This document shows positions 7,472 through 16,600 of a stretch of 22,849 nucleotides of DNA, piece by piece. The DNA lies in contig CALCDN010000226.1 in assembly GCA_937900755.1 (NCBI GenBank), positions 1-22,849 of the forward strand. The letters are read 5' to 3'. The notes under the pieces were generated by a model. The model saw only the letters and a list, made by a program, of their open reading frames with translations, made no database searches and had not been told where the DNA came from. Made by a program: the position numbers and the translations under genes. The DNA is from an uncultured Acetobacter sp. (GTDB taxonomy: Bacteria > Pseudomonadota > Alphaproteobacteria > Acetobacterales > Acetobacteraceae). Position 1 is the stretch's first letter, and each line of letters starts with the position of its first letter.

Positions 7472-9532
7472 CTACATTCCGTGGGAGCAACCACCCCGCC
7501 CCGCCAGCCGCGCCACCTGCTCCAGCCAGCGTGTGGCCGCCGCAAGCGGGAGCTGCCAACTGGCCCTGCCCCCCTGTGGAGCGGGCTGGCGGATAATCCG
7601 TACCGAAGGGTACCACAAACTCCGCTCGAACGCACCGCAAAGCGCATGGGCGGAGGCACTGCCCGTTACGCCGTCCAACGCACTGGCCGATACACTGTCC
7701 GGCACACTGTCCAACGCACTGGCCGACATCCCGGAAAATGCGGTTAAGAGCGCATCCGGGGCAACCGAGCCCGCAGCCCAGCGCCAGTCCCCTCCGTACC
7801 GGTCCAGCAGCAGGGTGGGTTTGCCCATAAGCCCCGCCAGATGGACAATCATGGTGTCCACGCTCACCACCACATCCAGCCCGGCCACCAGTTGCGCGGT
7901 CGCCAGCAGGTCTCCTTGTGGCAGGGGCGCAAGGGGCAGGGGAACATCCGCAAGGTTTACGTTGGGTTGCAGGGCCTGAAAATAGACCCCCGGCACCGCG
8001 GCCAACCCGCCAAGCAGCGCCGGGTCAATCGAACGCCGCCGGTCAAACTGGTACGCGGGGTTGCCAGACCAGCACAGCCCGACCCGCACCCCCTCGCGCA
8101 GGCCATCACGCAGGCCCTGGCTGGGCAGGGGGGCGAAACAACGGGCCGTGTCGGGTTGCCACGCAAAGGGCTCGGCCACCCCAAGCCGGTGGGGCAGGCT
8201 TGACAGGCTGCAACACGCATCCGCCCCGCCCGCCTGTTCTGGCGTATCGGGTGCAGACGTATCGGGCAAAAACACACGCCCACCCCACAGGGGCAGCAGG
8301 GCGTGGGCAAAACTCCGCATGGCTTTAGGCACCAGCAGGCATATCCGCGCTTTCTGGGCAGCCAGCCCCATATAGCGCAGGAACTGCAGGCCATCCCCCA
8401 GCCCCTGCTCGGCATAAAGCAGCACCGTTTTTGTTGTGGCCGCCCCGTCCCATTCCATCAGGCTGGCCGTGCACGGGGGTGGGGCCAGCAGGTCCCTGCG
8501 CGCTTCAAACAGCGCCCACCCCTGTGCAAACCGGCCAGCCGCAAGGTGCAGGCTGCCAAGGTCCAGCGCGGCCCGTGCACGGTCCTGCACGGTGGTGGCC
8601 TGCCGCATGGCCTGCGTAAACAGGCCCTGCGCCGCCTGCACGTGGCCCAGGTCCACCAAGACCGTGCCGTAATTCAGCGCCAGACGGGCATCGTGCGGGC
8701 GTAGCTGGCAGGCGGCCCCCAGTTCCTGCTCCGCGTCATGCAGCCTGCCCTGCGCCATGTAGACCAGACCAAGGTTTGTCCGGGTTTCCGCCACATTCGG
8801 CGCCAGTGCGGCGGATGCCAGCAAAACACGTTCCGCGTCCTCATACCTGCACCGGGCAAACAGGGCGGCCCCGTGGTTTGCCAATGCCTGCGGGTTCTCC
8901 GGCATGGCCTGCGCCACAACCCCAAAATGGGGTTCGGCCTGCGCCGTGCGCCCGGCCTGCTCCAGCACCATGGCGTGCAGGTTATGCGCGGCCACCGCCT
9001 CCCCCTCCAGTTCCAGAGCACGGGCGGACACGGTGGCAGCCTCCTGCGCACGCCCACACCGCGCCAGGAACGCCGCAAGCGCCATGTGCCGCGCCTGCTC
9101 CAGCGGACGGAGGGAGAGCGCTTTTTTCAATGCCCGTTCCGCATCGGGCAGGTGGCCCGCCTTTTCCAGTATCTGGCCCATGGCGTCATGCGCGCGGGGG
9201 TCCGTGGGCGTTGTCAGCACGGCCACGTTGGTGGCGGCCCGCGCCTGCTCCACATGCCCCAGTTCCAGCAGGGCCAGCCCCAGCGTGATATGAAAAAAAG
9301 GTTCCGCCGCCACCCCCACCGCCTTGCCCGCAAGCGCGACCGCCGCCTGGGCGTTGCCACCCGCGCGCGCAACACAGGCCATGGCGTGCCAGCCATACGC
9401 ATCGCGCGGGTTACGCTGCAAATGCGCGCGCAGGAGGGATTCGGCCTGCTGCGCGTCCCCCCGCGCCAGACAGGCCAGCGCCGTGTCGGCCACGGGCAAC
9501 ACTGCGGCGTGCCGCGTTTTTTTGCTGTTCAT
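7472..9532 (-). CDS. TPR protein with GT9-like glycosyltransferase domain
   Basis: The predicted protein has 686 residues. About residues 10-345 are tandem tetratricopeptide repeats, rich in Ala with the A-x-x-x-L-x-x-x-G-x-x-x-x-A pattern (for example AMGQILEKAGHLPDAERALK). From about 370 follows a domain like glycosyltransferase family 9 as found in bacterial TPR proteins: YAEQGLGDGLQFLRY, VGLCWSGNP, then VDTMIVHLAGLMGKPTLLL and DWRW...WYP near the end. The substrate is unknown; related proteins modify proteins or cell-surface glycans. Between DWRW and WYP the domain carries a Ser/Ala-rich insert with a 12-residue tandem repeat (see the repeat entry). No signal peptide is evident, so it is probably cytoplasmic. 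Start choice: ATG at 9532 follows a G-rich stretch; in-frame ATG 9580 and GTG 9604 are possible. First gene of the mutS-glnD run. Confidence 0.85.
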   Translation of the reverse strand: MNSKKTRHAAVLPVADTALACLARGDAQQAESLLRAHLQRNPRDAYGWHAMACVARAGGNAQAAVALAGKAVGVAAEPFFHITLGLALLELGHVEQARAATNVAVLTTPTDPRAHDAMGQILEKAGHLPDAERALKKALSLRPLEQARHMALAAFLARCGRAQEAATVSARALELEGEAVAAHNLHAMVLEQAGRTAQAEPHFGVVAQAMPENPQALANHGAALFARCRYEDAERVLLASAALAPNVAETRTNLGLVYMAQGRLHDAEQELGAACQLRPHDARLALNYGTVLVDLGHVQAAQGLFTQAMRQATTVQDRARAALDLGSLHLAAGRFAQGWALFEARRDLLAPPPCTASLMEWDGAATTKTVLLYAEQGLGDGLQFLRYMGLAAQKARICLLVPKAMRSFAHALLPLWGGRVFLPDTSAPDTPEQAGGADACCSLSSLPHRLGVAEPFAWQPDTARCFAPLPSQGLRDGLREGVRVGLCWSGNPAYQFDRRRSIDPALLGGLAAVPGVYFQALQPNVNLADVPLPLAPLPQGDLLATAQLVAGLDVVVSVDTMIVHLAGLMGKPTLLLDRYGGDWRWAAGSVAPDALLTAFSGMSASALDSVPDSVSASALDGVTGSASAHALCGAFERSLWYPSVRIIRQPAPQGGRASWQLPLAAATRWLEQVARLAGRGGCSHGM
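7673..7728. repeat. 36-bp-period direct repeat inside the TPR/GT9 gene
   Basis: GTCCAACGCACTGGCCGA occurs at 7673-7690 and again at 7709-7726, a 36-bp period that keeps frame. In the protein the units read SASALDSVPDSV and SASALDGVTGSA, with a more diverged third unit beginning SAHALCGA. The repeats make up most of an insertion within an otherwise conserved part of the glycosyltransferase-like domain. Confidence 0.8.
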
Positions 9533-9625
9533 GCTGGCTGCCCCCCCATTTTGCGGCCAAACCGCGCATGAAAGGGGCATGCGCAGGATCAGATTCCGTT
9601 TCACTCACCTGCGTGATGCTGTACC

Positions 9626-11140
9626 ATGGCGCGCATGAATAAAGCCTATCTTTCCCTCGAGCGCCACTTTGCGCGCCTTTCCTCCCTCAATGACGCCCTG
9701 GGCATTTTAGGGTGGGACAAGGAAGTCATGATGCCCTCCGGGGCGGCCGAGCGCCGGGCAGACAATCTGGCAATGCTCGAAGGGCTGCGCCATGAAATTC
9801 TGACCGCCCCGGTCATGGCCGACCTGCTGGGCGAGGCCGATGCGGGGAATGACGGGTGGCGCACAGCCAACCTGGAGCAGATGCGCAGGCAGCACACGCA
9901 GGCCACCGCCCTGCCCGGCGATCTGGTGGAAGCCAGCGCGCAGGCCACCGCGCGGTGCGAAATGGCATGGCGCACCGCGCGCGAGGACAGTGATTTTAAA
10001 AGCCTGGAACCCCACCTGGCCGAAGTGCTGCGCCTGACCCGCGAAACCGCCGTTGCCACGGGCGAGGCCATGGGCCTGAACGTGTATGACGCCCTGCTCG
10101 ACGGTTTTGACCCCGGCACGCGGCAGACCGATATCGACCCCATATTTACGTCCCTTGCCGCCAGCCTGCCCGAACTGATTGGCGCCGTGCTGGAGCGGCA
10201 GAACAGCCTGCCCCCCACGCAGGCCCCCACTGGCCCTTTCCCCCTTGCCCGGCAGGAGGCCCTTGGCCGCCGCCTGATGCAGCAGATGGGGTTTGATGTC
10301 ACGCGCGGCAGGCTGGACGTGAGCGCTCACCCGTTCTGCGGCGGTGCGACGCATGATGTGCGCCTGACCACCCGGTACGTGGAGGCCGACTTTATTCCCG
10401 CCATGATGGGTGTGCTGCACGAAACGGGGCACGCCCTGTATGAAATGGGGCTGCCAGCCGAATGGGCCAGCCAGCCCGTTGGCCAGTCCGGCGGCATGAC
10501 GCTGCACGAAAGCCAGTCCCTGCTGATGGAAATGCAGTTCTGCCGCTCCGCCACCTTTGCCAACTGGCTGGCCCCTCAGCTGCGCGCGGGCTTTGGCGTG
10601 GCGGACACGGCCGCAGGGTGGGACGCCACCAGCCTGCACCGCCACCTGACGCATGTTGAACCCGGCTTTATTCGTGTTGACGCGGACGAAGTCACATACC
10701 CCGCCCATATTCTTGTGCGCTATGAGCTGGAAAAAGCCCTGGTCTCGGGCGATCTGGCGCTGGGCGACCTGCCAGCCGCCTTCAATGAGCGCCTGCACGC
10801 CCTGCTGGGGCTGCGCGTGCCAGATGACCGGCGCGGCTGCTTGCAGGATATTCACTGGCCCGCGGGGCTGTTCGGCTACTTCCCCTGTTACGCACTGGGG
10901 GCCATGACGGCAGCACAACTGCGCAACGCGGCCTGCACGGCCAACCCCGCCATCATGCCCGCCATTGGCCAGGGTAACTTTGCCCCCCTACTGGCATGGC
11001 TGCGCCAGAACGTGCATGGCCGCGCGCGCAGCGCCACCATGCCCCAGATCGTGCGCGACGCCACAGGCAAACCGCTGGACGCCACGGCCTACCTGACCCA
11101 CATCCGCCGCCGCTACCTTGAAGGCGCGCCGGATGCATGA
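9626..11140 (+). CDS. Metallocarboxypeptidase Taq family (M32)
   Basis: This is a zinc carboxypeptidase that removes C-terminal amino acids from peptides; it is cytoplasmic, as no signal peptide is visible. Its 504 residues match the family's usual length of about 500. The zinc motif HEXXH is present as H265-E-T-G-H269 in GVLHETGHALYEMGLP. The downstream family motif with the third zinc ligand is LHESQSLLMEM (about 292-302, canonical form HESQSR). Other family segments are ILGWDKEVMMP near the N-terminus, GFDPGTRQ (about 155) and VRYELEKALVSGDL (about 363). The catalytic machinery is therefore complete. Start: ATG at 9626 lacks a clear ribosome site; ATG at 9635 (MNKAYLSLE) is nearly as good. 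It is divergent from the TPR/GT9 gene, with roughly 90 bp between them. Confidence 0.95.
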   Translation: MARMNKAYLSLERHFARLSSLNDALGILGWDKEVMMPSGAAERRADNLAMLEGLRHEILTAPVMADLLGEADAGNDGWRTANLEQMRRQHTQATALPGDLVEASAQATARCEMAWRTAREDSDFKSLEPHLAEVLRLTRETAVATGEAMGLNVYDALLDGFDPGTRQTDIDPIFTSLAASLPELIGAVLERQNSLPPTQAPTGPFPLARQEALGRRLMQQMGFDVTRGRLDVSAHPFCGGATHDVRLTTRYVEADFIPAMMGVLHETGHALYEMGLPAEWASQPVGQSGGMTLHESQSLLMEMQFCRSATFANWLAPQLRAGFGVADTAAGWDATSLHRHLTHVEPGFIRVDADEVTYPAHILVRYELEKALVSGDLALGDLPAAFNERLHALLGLRVPDDRRGCLQDIHWPAGLFGYFPCYALGAMTAAQLRNAACTANPAIMPAIGQGNFAPLLAWLRQNVHGRARSATMPQIVRDATGKPLDATAYLTHIRRRYLEGAPDA

Positions 11141-11220
11141 GGGAGCCTTATGAGGAGGCCTTGCCCGCACACCACACGGTCCACGGCACAGCCGCCCTGC
11201 ACACAAGGCGTTTGCAAGGC

Positions 11221-11235
11221 CCGCCCGTGGGGCGG
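11221..11235. other. Small GC-rich hairpin in the M32 / royal-jelly-like gap
   Basis: CCGCCC and GGGCGG pair perfectly around a 3-base loop. No T-run follows directly (GTTTTTATC comes some 14 bases later), so a terminator role for the M32 gene is possible but weak. Otherwise the 140-bp gap (11141-11280) shows nothing recognisable. Confidence 0.25.
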
Positions 11236-11280
11236 AAACTCCAGCCCATGTTTTTATCCCCCTGGCCTTAACCCAACCGG

Positions 11281-12444
11281 ATGCCCGCGCGCATGACTGT
11301 TCCTTTTTTTCGCCTTCCTTCTTCTGGTCGCCGCGCGGCCTATGGCCTGCTGGCGGCCATGCTCGCACTGCCCCTCGCCCATGCCCCGGCATGGGCGCTG
11401 CACATGCCCAAGGTCGCCGAACTGCCCGCCAGCGCGCTCCAGCCCTTCATGCAGTCCAGCAGCCAGATATGGGACGCCATTGTGCCCCTGCCCGATGGGC
11501 GCATGCTGCTGGAAGCCCCGGCATGGGTGGGCAATACCGGCCCCCAGCTTTTTGTGCGCGACACAAACGCACAACTGGCGCCATGGCCCAACACCGCGTG
11601 GAATGGAGCCGGGGGGGATGCCGCCAGCCGGTTTGTAGCCCTTGGCGGGCTGACCAGAACGGCTGACGGGCATGTATGGGTGCTGGACAGCGGCGTGCCA
11701 AACCGCAAGAACCCACCCATAGCCGCCCCCAAGCTGGTGGAACTTGACCCCGTTACCAACACGGTGCTCCGCGTTGTGCCCGTGCAGGCCAGCGCCCTGC
11801 GGCCGGGGAGCATCCTCTCCGGCATTGCGGTGCATGGGACGACCGCCTATGTGCCGGATTCCGGCGTTGCGGGCCTGCTGGTGATCAACACGGCCACCGC
11901 CACGGCCCAACGCTTCTTGGACCACCACCCCGACCTGATCGCCAGCCGTCCGATTGTAACGCCCAGCGGGCCACTGCGCGACAGTTCGGGCCACTACGCG
12001 GCTGTTGACGCCAGCATGGTCGCGGTCAGCCCCGATGGCTCGTGGATTGTACTGCAAGCACCCGGGCAATACCTCTCGCGCGTGTCCACCGCCATTTTCA
12101 CGGACCCCGACATAACCCCCGCAGCATTCGAGGAAAGCGTGACCCAGTGGTTCAAAACCCCATCGCTTGGCGGTATGACCATTGATAATGACGGAACACT
12201 CTACTGGTCCGACATTACAACATCGAGCATCCTCAGCTACACAACCGGGCGGGTGCCGCGCAGGCTGGTCACCGACCCGCGCCTGCAATGGCCCACCACA
12301 CCGGGGCTGGACGGGCACGGCCACCTGTATGTTTCGGCCAGCCAGATCGACCACAGCACGGCCTTTGGCGCCCCCACAGCCACCATAACATGGCCGATCA
12401 CCATTTATGAGCTGACCTTGCCCACAACACCCCCACCGGGCTAG
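11281..12444 (+). CDS. Secreted major royal jelly / yellow-like beta-propeller protein
   Basis: The protein has 387 residues. A signal peptide is clear: a basic start, a hydrophobic run (about 20-34) and a likely cleavage after A39 (PAWA). The mature part resembles the major royal jelly protein/yellow family, often annotated in bacteria as L-dopachrome tautomerase-related: VWVLDSGVPN, PKLVELDPVTNTVLRV, an AYVPDSG segment, LGGMTIDNDGTLYWSDITTSSI and VTDPRLQWPTTPGLDGHGHLYV. These blade-like segments with D-x-x and Y-x-S/T-D pieces fit a six-bladed propeller. No catalytic role can be assigned; bacterial members are mostly uncharacterised, and periplasmic small-molecule binding is plausible. The start is ATG 11281 or ATG 11293; both keep the signal peptide and neither has a strong ribosome site. 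It follows the M32 gene after 140 bp and precedes thrC by 65 bp. Confidence 0.78.
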   Translation: MPARMTVPFFRLPSSGRRAAYGLLAAMLALPLAHAPAWALHMPKVAELPASALQPFMQSSSQIWDAIVPLPDGRMLLEAPAWVGNTGPQLFVRDTNAQLAPWPNTAWNGAGGDAASRFVALGGLTRTADGHVWVLDSGVPNRKNPPIAAPKLVELDPVTNTVLRVVPVQASALRPGSILSGIAVHGTTAYVPDSGVAGLLVINTATATAQRFLDHHPDLIASRPIVTPSGPLRDSSGHYAAVDASMVAVSPDGSWIVLQAPGQYLSRVSTAIFTDPDITPAAFEESVTQWFKTPSLGGMTIDNDGTLYWSDITTSSILSYTTGRVPRRLVTDPRLQWPTTPGLDGHGHLYVSASQIDHSTAFGAPTATITWPITIYELTLPTTPPPG

Positions 12445-12509
12445 GCACAGCCGAATTTATCGTACAAGGCCACTTCGCGGCATCCGTCATTCAGGATATA
12501 AACGCCCTC

Positions 12510-13910
12510 ATGCGCTACATTTCCACACGCGGGAATGCTCCCGTTCTCTCGTTTTCCGATGTCCTGCTGAGCGGCCTTGCCGAAGATGGCGGGCTGTACC
12601 TGCCGCAAACATGGCCCGAATTCTCGCTGGCCGACTGGCAGGCCATGCGCGCCCTGCCCTACCCGGAGCTGGCCGCCCGTATTCTGGCCCGCTTTACCGG
12701 CGCCGATATTGATGAAGACACCCTGAAAACCCTGTGCGCCAAGGCCTATGCGGGCTTTGACCACCCGGCTATTGTCCCACTGACACAGGTGGAGGACGGG
12801 CTGTTTGTACAGGAACTGTTCCACGGCCCGACCCTTGCCTTCAAGGACATGGCCATGCAGGTGCTCGGCCAGCTTTTTGAACATGTGCTGACCCAGCGCG
12901 ACGAGCACGTCACCATTGTGGGCGCCACATCGGGTGATACGGGCTCCGCCGCAATCGAGGCCTGCCGTGGCCGCAAGCGCCTGTCCGTTATTATCCTGCA
13001 CCCCAAGGGCCGCACATCCGAAGTGCAGCGCAGGCAGATGACCACGGTGCGCGAACCCAACGTGACCAACCTTGCCGTCGAAGGCACGTTTGATGACTGC
13101 CAGGACCTGGTCAAAAGCCTGTTCGCGGATCTGCCCTTCCGCCGCGAAATGCACCTGTCCGCCGTCAACTCCATCAACTGGGCGCGCATTGCGGCACAAA
13201 TTCCCTATTATGTGCATGCAGCCCTGGCCCTTGGCGCGCCTGAGCGCGAGGTCTCCTTTGCCGTGCCCACGGGCAACTTTGGCAATATTCTGGCAGCCTG
13301 GGCCGCGCGCAAAATGGGCCTGCCCATCCGCCAGCTTTGTGTGGGCTCCAACCGCAACGACATTCTCACCCGCTTCCTCAACGCCAATGACATGACCATC
13401 AAAGGGGTGGTGCCCAGCCTTTCCCCCTCCATGGACATTCAGGTCTCCTCCAACTTCGAACGTCTTCTGTTTGAACTGCTTGGACGCGATGCCACGGCCT
13501 GCGCACGCACCATGACCGGCTTTCGCAGCACGGGACACATGGATGTGCCAGAGGACGTGTGGGAGACCGCACGCACCCTGTTCTGCGGCCTGGCGCTGGA
13601 TGACGCCCAGACCGAGGCGGAAATTCGCACCCTGCACCAGCGGTCGAACTATATGGCCGACCCGCACTCCGCCATTGGCATTGCCGCGGGCCGCCGCTTC
13701 CGCCAGCCGGGTATTCCCATGGTGGCCGAAGCCACGGCCCACCCCGCCAAATTCCCTGACGCCATGGTAACCGCCACGGGTATTCATCCCGCCCTGCCCG
13801 TGCATCTGGCCGACCTGTTCGAGCGCGAAGAGCGCTACCGCACGGTCCCCGCGACCGAAAATGCCATAAAGGATGCGGTTCGCGCCGCTGTCCTCTCCAA
13901 CGCTGGCTGA
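12510..13910 (+). CDS. thrC: Threonine synthase
   Basis: This PLP enzyme converts O-phosphohomoserine to threonine, the last step of threonine synthesis. It has 466 residues, the usual size of the longer (class I, E. coli/yeast-like) form. The N-terminal signature MRYISTRGNAPVLSFSDVLL is followed by GLAEDGGLYLP. The PLP lysine is K112 in GPTLAFKDMAMQ. The phosphate/substrate loops GATSGDTGSAA and HPKGRTSEVQRRQM are intact, as are LSAVNSINWARI and PTGNFGNILA. An AGGATAT ribosome site lies about 10 bases before the ATG. It is followed by an M16 peptidase gene after 63 bp; this thrC-M16 pairing recurs in alphaproteobacteria, although no biochemical link is established. Confidence 0.97.
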   Translation: MRYISTRGNAPVLSFSDVLLSGLAEDGGLYLPQTWPEFSLADWQAMRALPYPELAARILARFTGADIDEDTLKTLCAKAYAGFDHPAIVPLTQVEDGLFVQELFHGPTLAFKDMAMQVLGQLFEHVLTQRDEHVTIVGATSGDTGSAAIEACRGRKRLSVIILHPKGRTSEVQRRQMTTVREPNVTNLAVEGTFDDCQDLVKSLFADLPFRREMHLSAVNSINWARIAAQIPYYVHAALALGAPEREVSFAVPTGNFGNILAAWAARKMGLPIRQLCVGSNRNDILTRFLNANDMTIKGVVPSLSPSMDIQVSSNFERLLFELLGRDATACARTMTGFRSTGHMDVPEDVWETARTLFCGLALDDAQTEAEIRTLHQRSNYMADPHSAIGIAAGRRFRQPGIPMVAEATAHPAKFPDAMVTATGIHPALPVHLADLFEREERYRTVPATENAIKDAVRAAVLSNAG

Positions 13911-13973
13911 TAAAACACCCTACCCCATTGCCAAGGCCCGCCAACATGGCGGCCCGGCTGCTTCAGGACGAGA

Positions 13974-15239
13974 ATGACAGACCCCATCCAGTTGACCCGC
14001 CTGCCCTCCGGCCTGACCGTTGTGACCGAACGCATGGACCGTGTGGAAACCGTCTCCTTCGGGGCCTATATTTCCGCGGGGACCCGGAATGAAACCGCAG
14101 CGGAAAATGGCGTATCCCATTTTCTGGAGCACATGGCCTTCAAGGGCACAACCAGCCGCTCCGCCCTGCGCATTGCCGAAGAAATTGAAAACGTGGGCGG
14201 GCACATAAACGCCTATACCGCGCGCGAGCAGACAGTCTTCTACGTCAAGCTCCTCAAGGAAAACCTTGGCCTTGGGATCGACATTATCGGCGATATCCTG
14301 ACCCACTCCACGTTTGACGCAGCCGAACTCGAGCGCGAACGCGGCGTGATCTTGCAAGAAATCGGCCAGGCGAACGACACGCCAGATGATGTGGTGTTTG
14401 ACCATTTCCAGGAAACCGCGTTCCCCGACCAGCCCATGGGCCGCCCCATTCTGGGTACGGAAAGCCTGATCCAGACCATGCCGCGCGAGACGCTCATGTC
14501 CTACATGGGCACGCATTACAACCCGTCCAACATGATCGTGGCCGCCGCGGGCAACCTCGAACACAAGGCGGTTGTCGCGCAGGTGGAGCAGCATTTTGCG
14601 GACCTGCCCACCTCCACCGCCCCGGCCATGGACCGCGCCCTTTACGCGGGGGGCGAGTTCCGCCAGGTCAAGGAGCTGGATCAGGCGCATATCGTGCTTG
14701 GCTTCCCCTCCACCGGCTACCATGACCCCGACTATTACGCGGCCCTCCTGCTCTCCACCCTGCTGGGTGGGGGCATGTCCTCGCGCCTGTTCCAGGAAAT
14801 CCGGGAAAAACGCGGGTTGGTCTATTCGGTCTATTCCTTCAACGCCCCGTTTGAAGGCGGTGGCGTGTTCGGTGTTTATGCGGGCACGGGGGAGAAGGAA
14901 TGTGCCGAGCTTATTCCGGTAACACTCGAGGAACTCCGCAAGGTGCAGCTTGGCGTCAGCATGGACGAGTTGGTGCGCGCGCGGGCACAGCTTAAATCCT
15001 CATTGCTCATGTCGCTTGAGAGCACGGGCAGCCGGTGCGAGCAGCTTGCCCGCCAGCTCCAGATTTTTGGCCGTGGCATTCCAACACAGGAAACGGTTGA
15101 TAAGATCGAGGCCGTCACCCGTGAGGACATCTGCCGTGCGGCGGCCCGTATTTTTGCAGGCGCGCCCACGCTTGCAGCCCTTGGGCCCATCGGCCACATT
15201 CCTTCCCTGCAAAGCATCAAGGAGACACTGGCAGCATGA
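13974..15239 (+). CDS. M16 family zinc peptidase (mitochondrial-processing-peptidase-like)
   Basis: The protein has 421 residues and belongs to the single-domain-pair M16B group, related to the beta subunit of the mitochondrial processing peptidase. The inverted zinc motif HXXEH is H49-F-L-E52-H53 in VSHFLEHMAFKGT. The distal Glu ligand lies in ELERERGVILQEI (about 119-131). The C-terminal half carries the binding-loop segment SRLFQEIREKRGLVYSVYS. Bacterial relatives act on peptides as dimers and the natural substrate is generally unknown. No signal peptide is visible, so it is probably cytoplasmic. The ATG at 13974 has a close AGGACGAGA ribosome site. Its stop overlaps the start of the PmbA/TldE gene by 4 bp (ATGA), so the two peptidase-type genes are translationally coupled, and thrC is likely in the same transcript. 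Confidence 0.93.
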   Translation: MTDPIQLTRLPSGLTVVTERMDRVETVSFGAYISAGTRNETAAENGVSHFLEHMAFKGTTSRSALRIAEEIENVGGHINAYTAREQTVFYVKLLKENLGLGIDIIGDILTHSTFDAAELERERGVILQEIGQANDTPDDVVFDHFQETAFPDQPMGRPILGTESLIQTMPRETLMSYMGTHYNPSNMIVAAAGNLEHKAVVAQVEQHFADLPTSTAPAMDRALYAGGEFRQVKELDQAHIVLGFPSTGYHDPDYYAALLLSTLLGGGMSSRLFQEIREKRGLVYSVYSFNAPFEGGGVFGVYAGTGEKECAELIPVTLEELRKVQLGVSMDELVRARAQLKSSLLMSLESTGSRCEQLARQLQIFGRGIPTQETVDKIEAVTREDICRAAARIFAGAPTLAALGPIGHIPSLQSIKETLAA

Positions 15240-16576
15240 CGCAACAGCCCCTCGACCTTATTGCCGACCTGGTCAAGCTCGCCCGCGCCAGCGGGGCCGA
15301 TGCCGCCGATGCCGTTTTTGTCAGCAGCACCGCTGTGGGTGCCGGTGTGCGCAATGGCGTGACCGAAGAACTGGAACGCTCGGAAACAACCGATCTGGGG
15401 TTGAGGGTTTTTGTGGGTCACAAAAACGCCATTGTCTCCACCACCACACCCGACCGGGCCAGATTTAGCACTCTGGTGGAGCAGGCACTGGCCATGGCCC
15501 GCGTCCTCCCCGATGACCAGTACGCAGGCCTGGCACCCGAGGCACTGCAAGGCACATTCCAGACGGATGCACTTGAACTGACCGACCCGGCCGAGCCCGA
15601 TACCGCCGCCCTGCTCGAGCGCGCCCGCGCGGGGGAGGAAGCCGCACTGGCCATAAAGGGTGTGACCAACAGTGCGGGCAGCAGTGCTTCGTGCGGGCGG
15701 ACAGATATCACACTGGCCACATCCGCCGGGTTTGCGGGCGCTTACAGCCGCACCAGCCACTCCAACTCGGTCTGCGTTCTGGCCGGGACGGGCGATGGCA
15801 TGCAGCGTGATTATGACTATCACGGCACGGTCTGGCTCCACGACCTCAAGGACGCGGCAGGCCTTGGCCGCAATGCCGGGCAAAAAGCCGTAGCGCGCCT
15901 GAACCCCAGCCGCCCAAAAACAGGACGCTACCCCGTTGTGTTCGACCCAAGGGTTGCGGGCAGTTTTCTGGGGCATTTTGTAGGGGCCATCACGGGCACG
16001 TCCATTGCACGTGGCACGTCCTTCCTCAAAGAGAAAATGGGGCAGGCCATTTTTGCCAGCACCGTTGGCATTACCGATGACCCGACCCGCGTAAAAGGCC
16101 TGCGCTCGCGCCCGTTTGACGGCGAGGGCATGGCGGTTGCCCCCCTGGCACTCGTGCAGGACGGCGTTTTGCAAACCTGGATTCTGGACAGCCGCAGTGC
16201 GCGCCAGCTTGGCCTGCAAAGCAATGCCCGCGCGGCCCGTGGCACCGCAAGCCCGCCCGGCCCTTCCGCCAGCAACCTGTTTTTTGAACCCGGAACCCTC
16301 TCGCCCGCCGCATTGATGGCCGACATCAGGGAAGGGCTCTACATTACGGAAATGATGGGCTCCTCCATTAACGGCCTGACAGGCGATTACAGCCGTGGAG
16401 CCTCTGGCTTCATGATCCGCGATGGCCAGATTGCCGAGCCGGTGGCAGGCTTTACCCTTGCGGGCAACCTGCTGGAAATTTTTGCCTCCATCACATTGGC
16501 CGACGATCTGGTATTCCGTTTTGGCACCGACGCCCCCACATTACGCATAGATGCCCTGAACACTGCCGGGGCGTAA
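15236..16576 (+). CDS. pmbA: TldD/PmbA family protein, probably PmbA (TldE)
   Basis: TldD and PmbA/TldE form a heterodimeric protease that in E. coli trims the microcin B17 precursor and degrades the CcdA antitoxin; TldD carries the metal site and TldE does not. This 446-residue protein has the family's N-terminal VKLARASGADAADAVFV and RNGVTEELERSE segments and a C-terminal catalytic-domain-like fold with GLYITEMMGSSINGLTGDYS and GASGFMIRDGQIAEPV. I see no HExxxH metal motif, which supports PmbA/TldE over TldD. No tldD lies in the window, so the partner must be elsewhere. The start overlaps the M16 stop by 4 bp, and AGGAGA sits 10 bases upstream inside the M16 gene. Co-location with an M16 peptidase resembles the pairing of these families in peptide-maturation systems, but no precursor peptide is seen here. 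Confidence 0.92.
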   Translation: MTQQPLDLIADLVKLARASGADAADAVFVSSTAVGAGVRNGVTEELERSETTDLGLRVFVGHKNAIVSTTTPDRARFSTLVEQALAMARVLPDDQYAGLAPEALQGTFQTDALELTDPAEPDTAALLERARAGEEAALAIKGVTNSAGSSASCGRTDITLATSAGFAGAYSRTSHSNSVCVLAGTGDGMQRDYDYHGTVWLHDLKDAAGLGRNAGQKAVARLNPSRPKTGRYPVVFDPRVAGSFLGHFVGAITGTSIARGTSFLKEKMGQAIFASTVGITDDPTRVKGLRSRPFDGEGMAVAPLALVQDGVLQTWILDSRSARQLGLQSNARAARGTASPPGPSASNLFFEPGTLSPAALMADIREGLYITEMMGSSINGLTGDYSRGASGFMIRDGQIAEPVAGFTLAGNLLEIFASITLADDLVFRFGTDAPTLRIDALNTAGA

Positions 16577-16600
16577 CTGTTAGCCGGAGACCAAAAACCA

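Noticed and set aside
6419..7747. Plus-strand open frame of 442 codons
   Set aside because: It is antisense to mutS and the end of the TPR/GT9 gene, with low-complexity Gly/Arg/Gln-rich translation and no family resemblance.
12441..13805. Minus-strand open frame of 454 codons
   Set aside because: It is antisense to thrC, which has an intact PLP site; the His/Gly-rich translation is typical of a shadow frame.
13930..13960. GC-rich near-palindrome between thrC and the M16 gene
   Set aside because: Only 5 bp pair cleanly before mismatches and no T-run follows, so it is not a credible terminator.
14876..16219. Minus-strand open frame of 447 codons
   Set aside because: It runs across the M16 and PmbA genes in antisense and has no domain-like segment.
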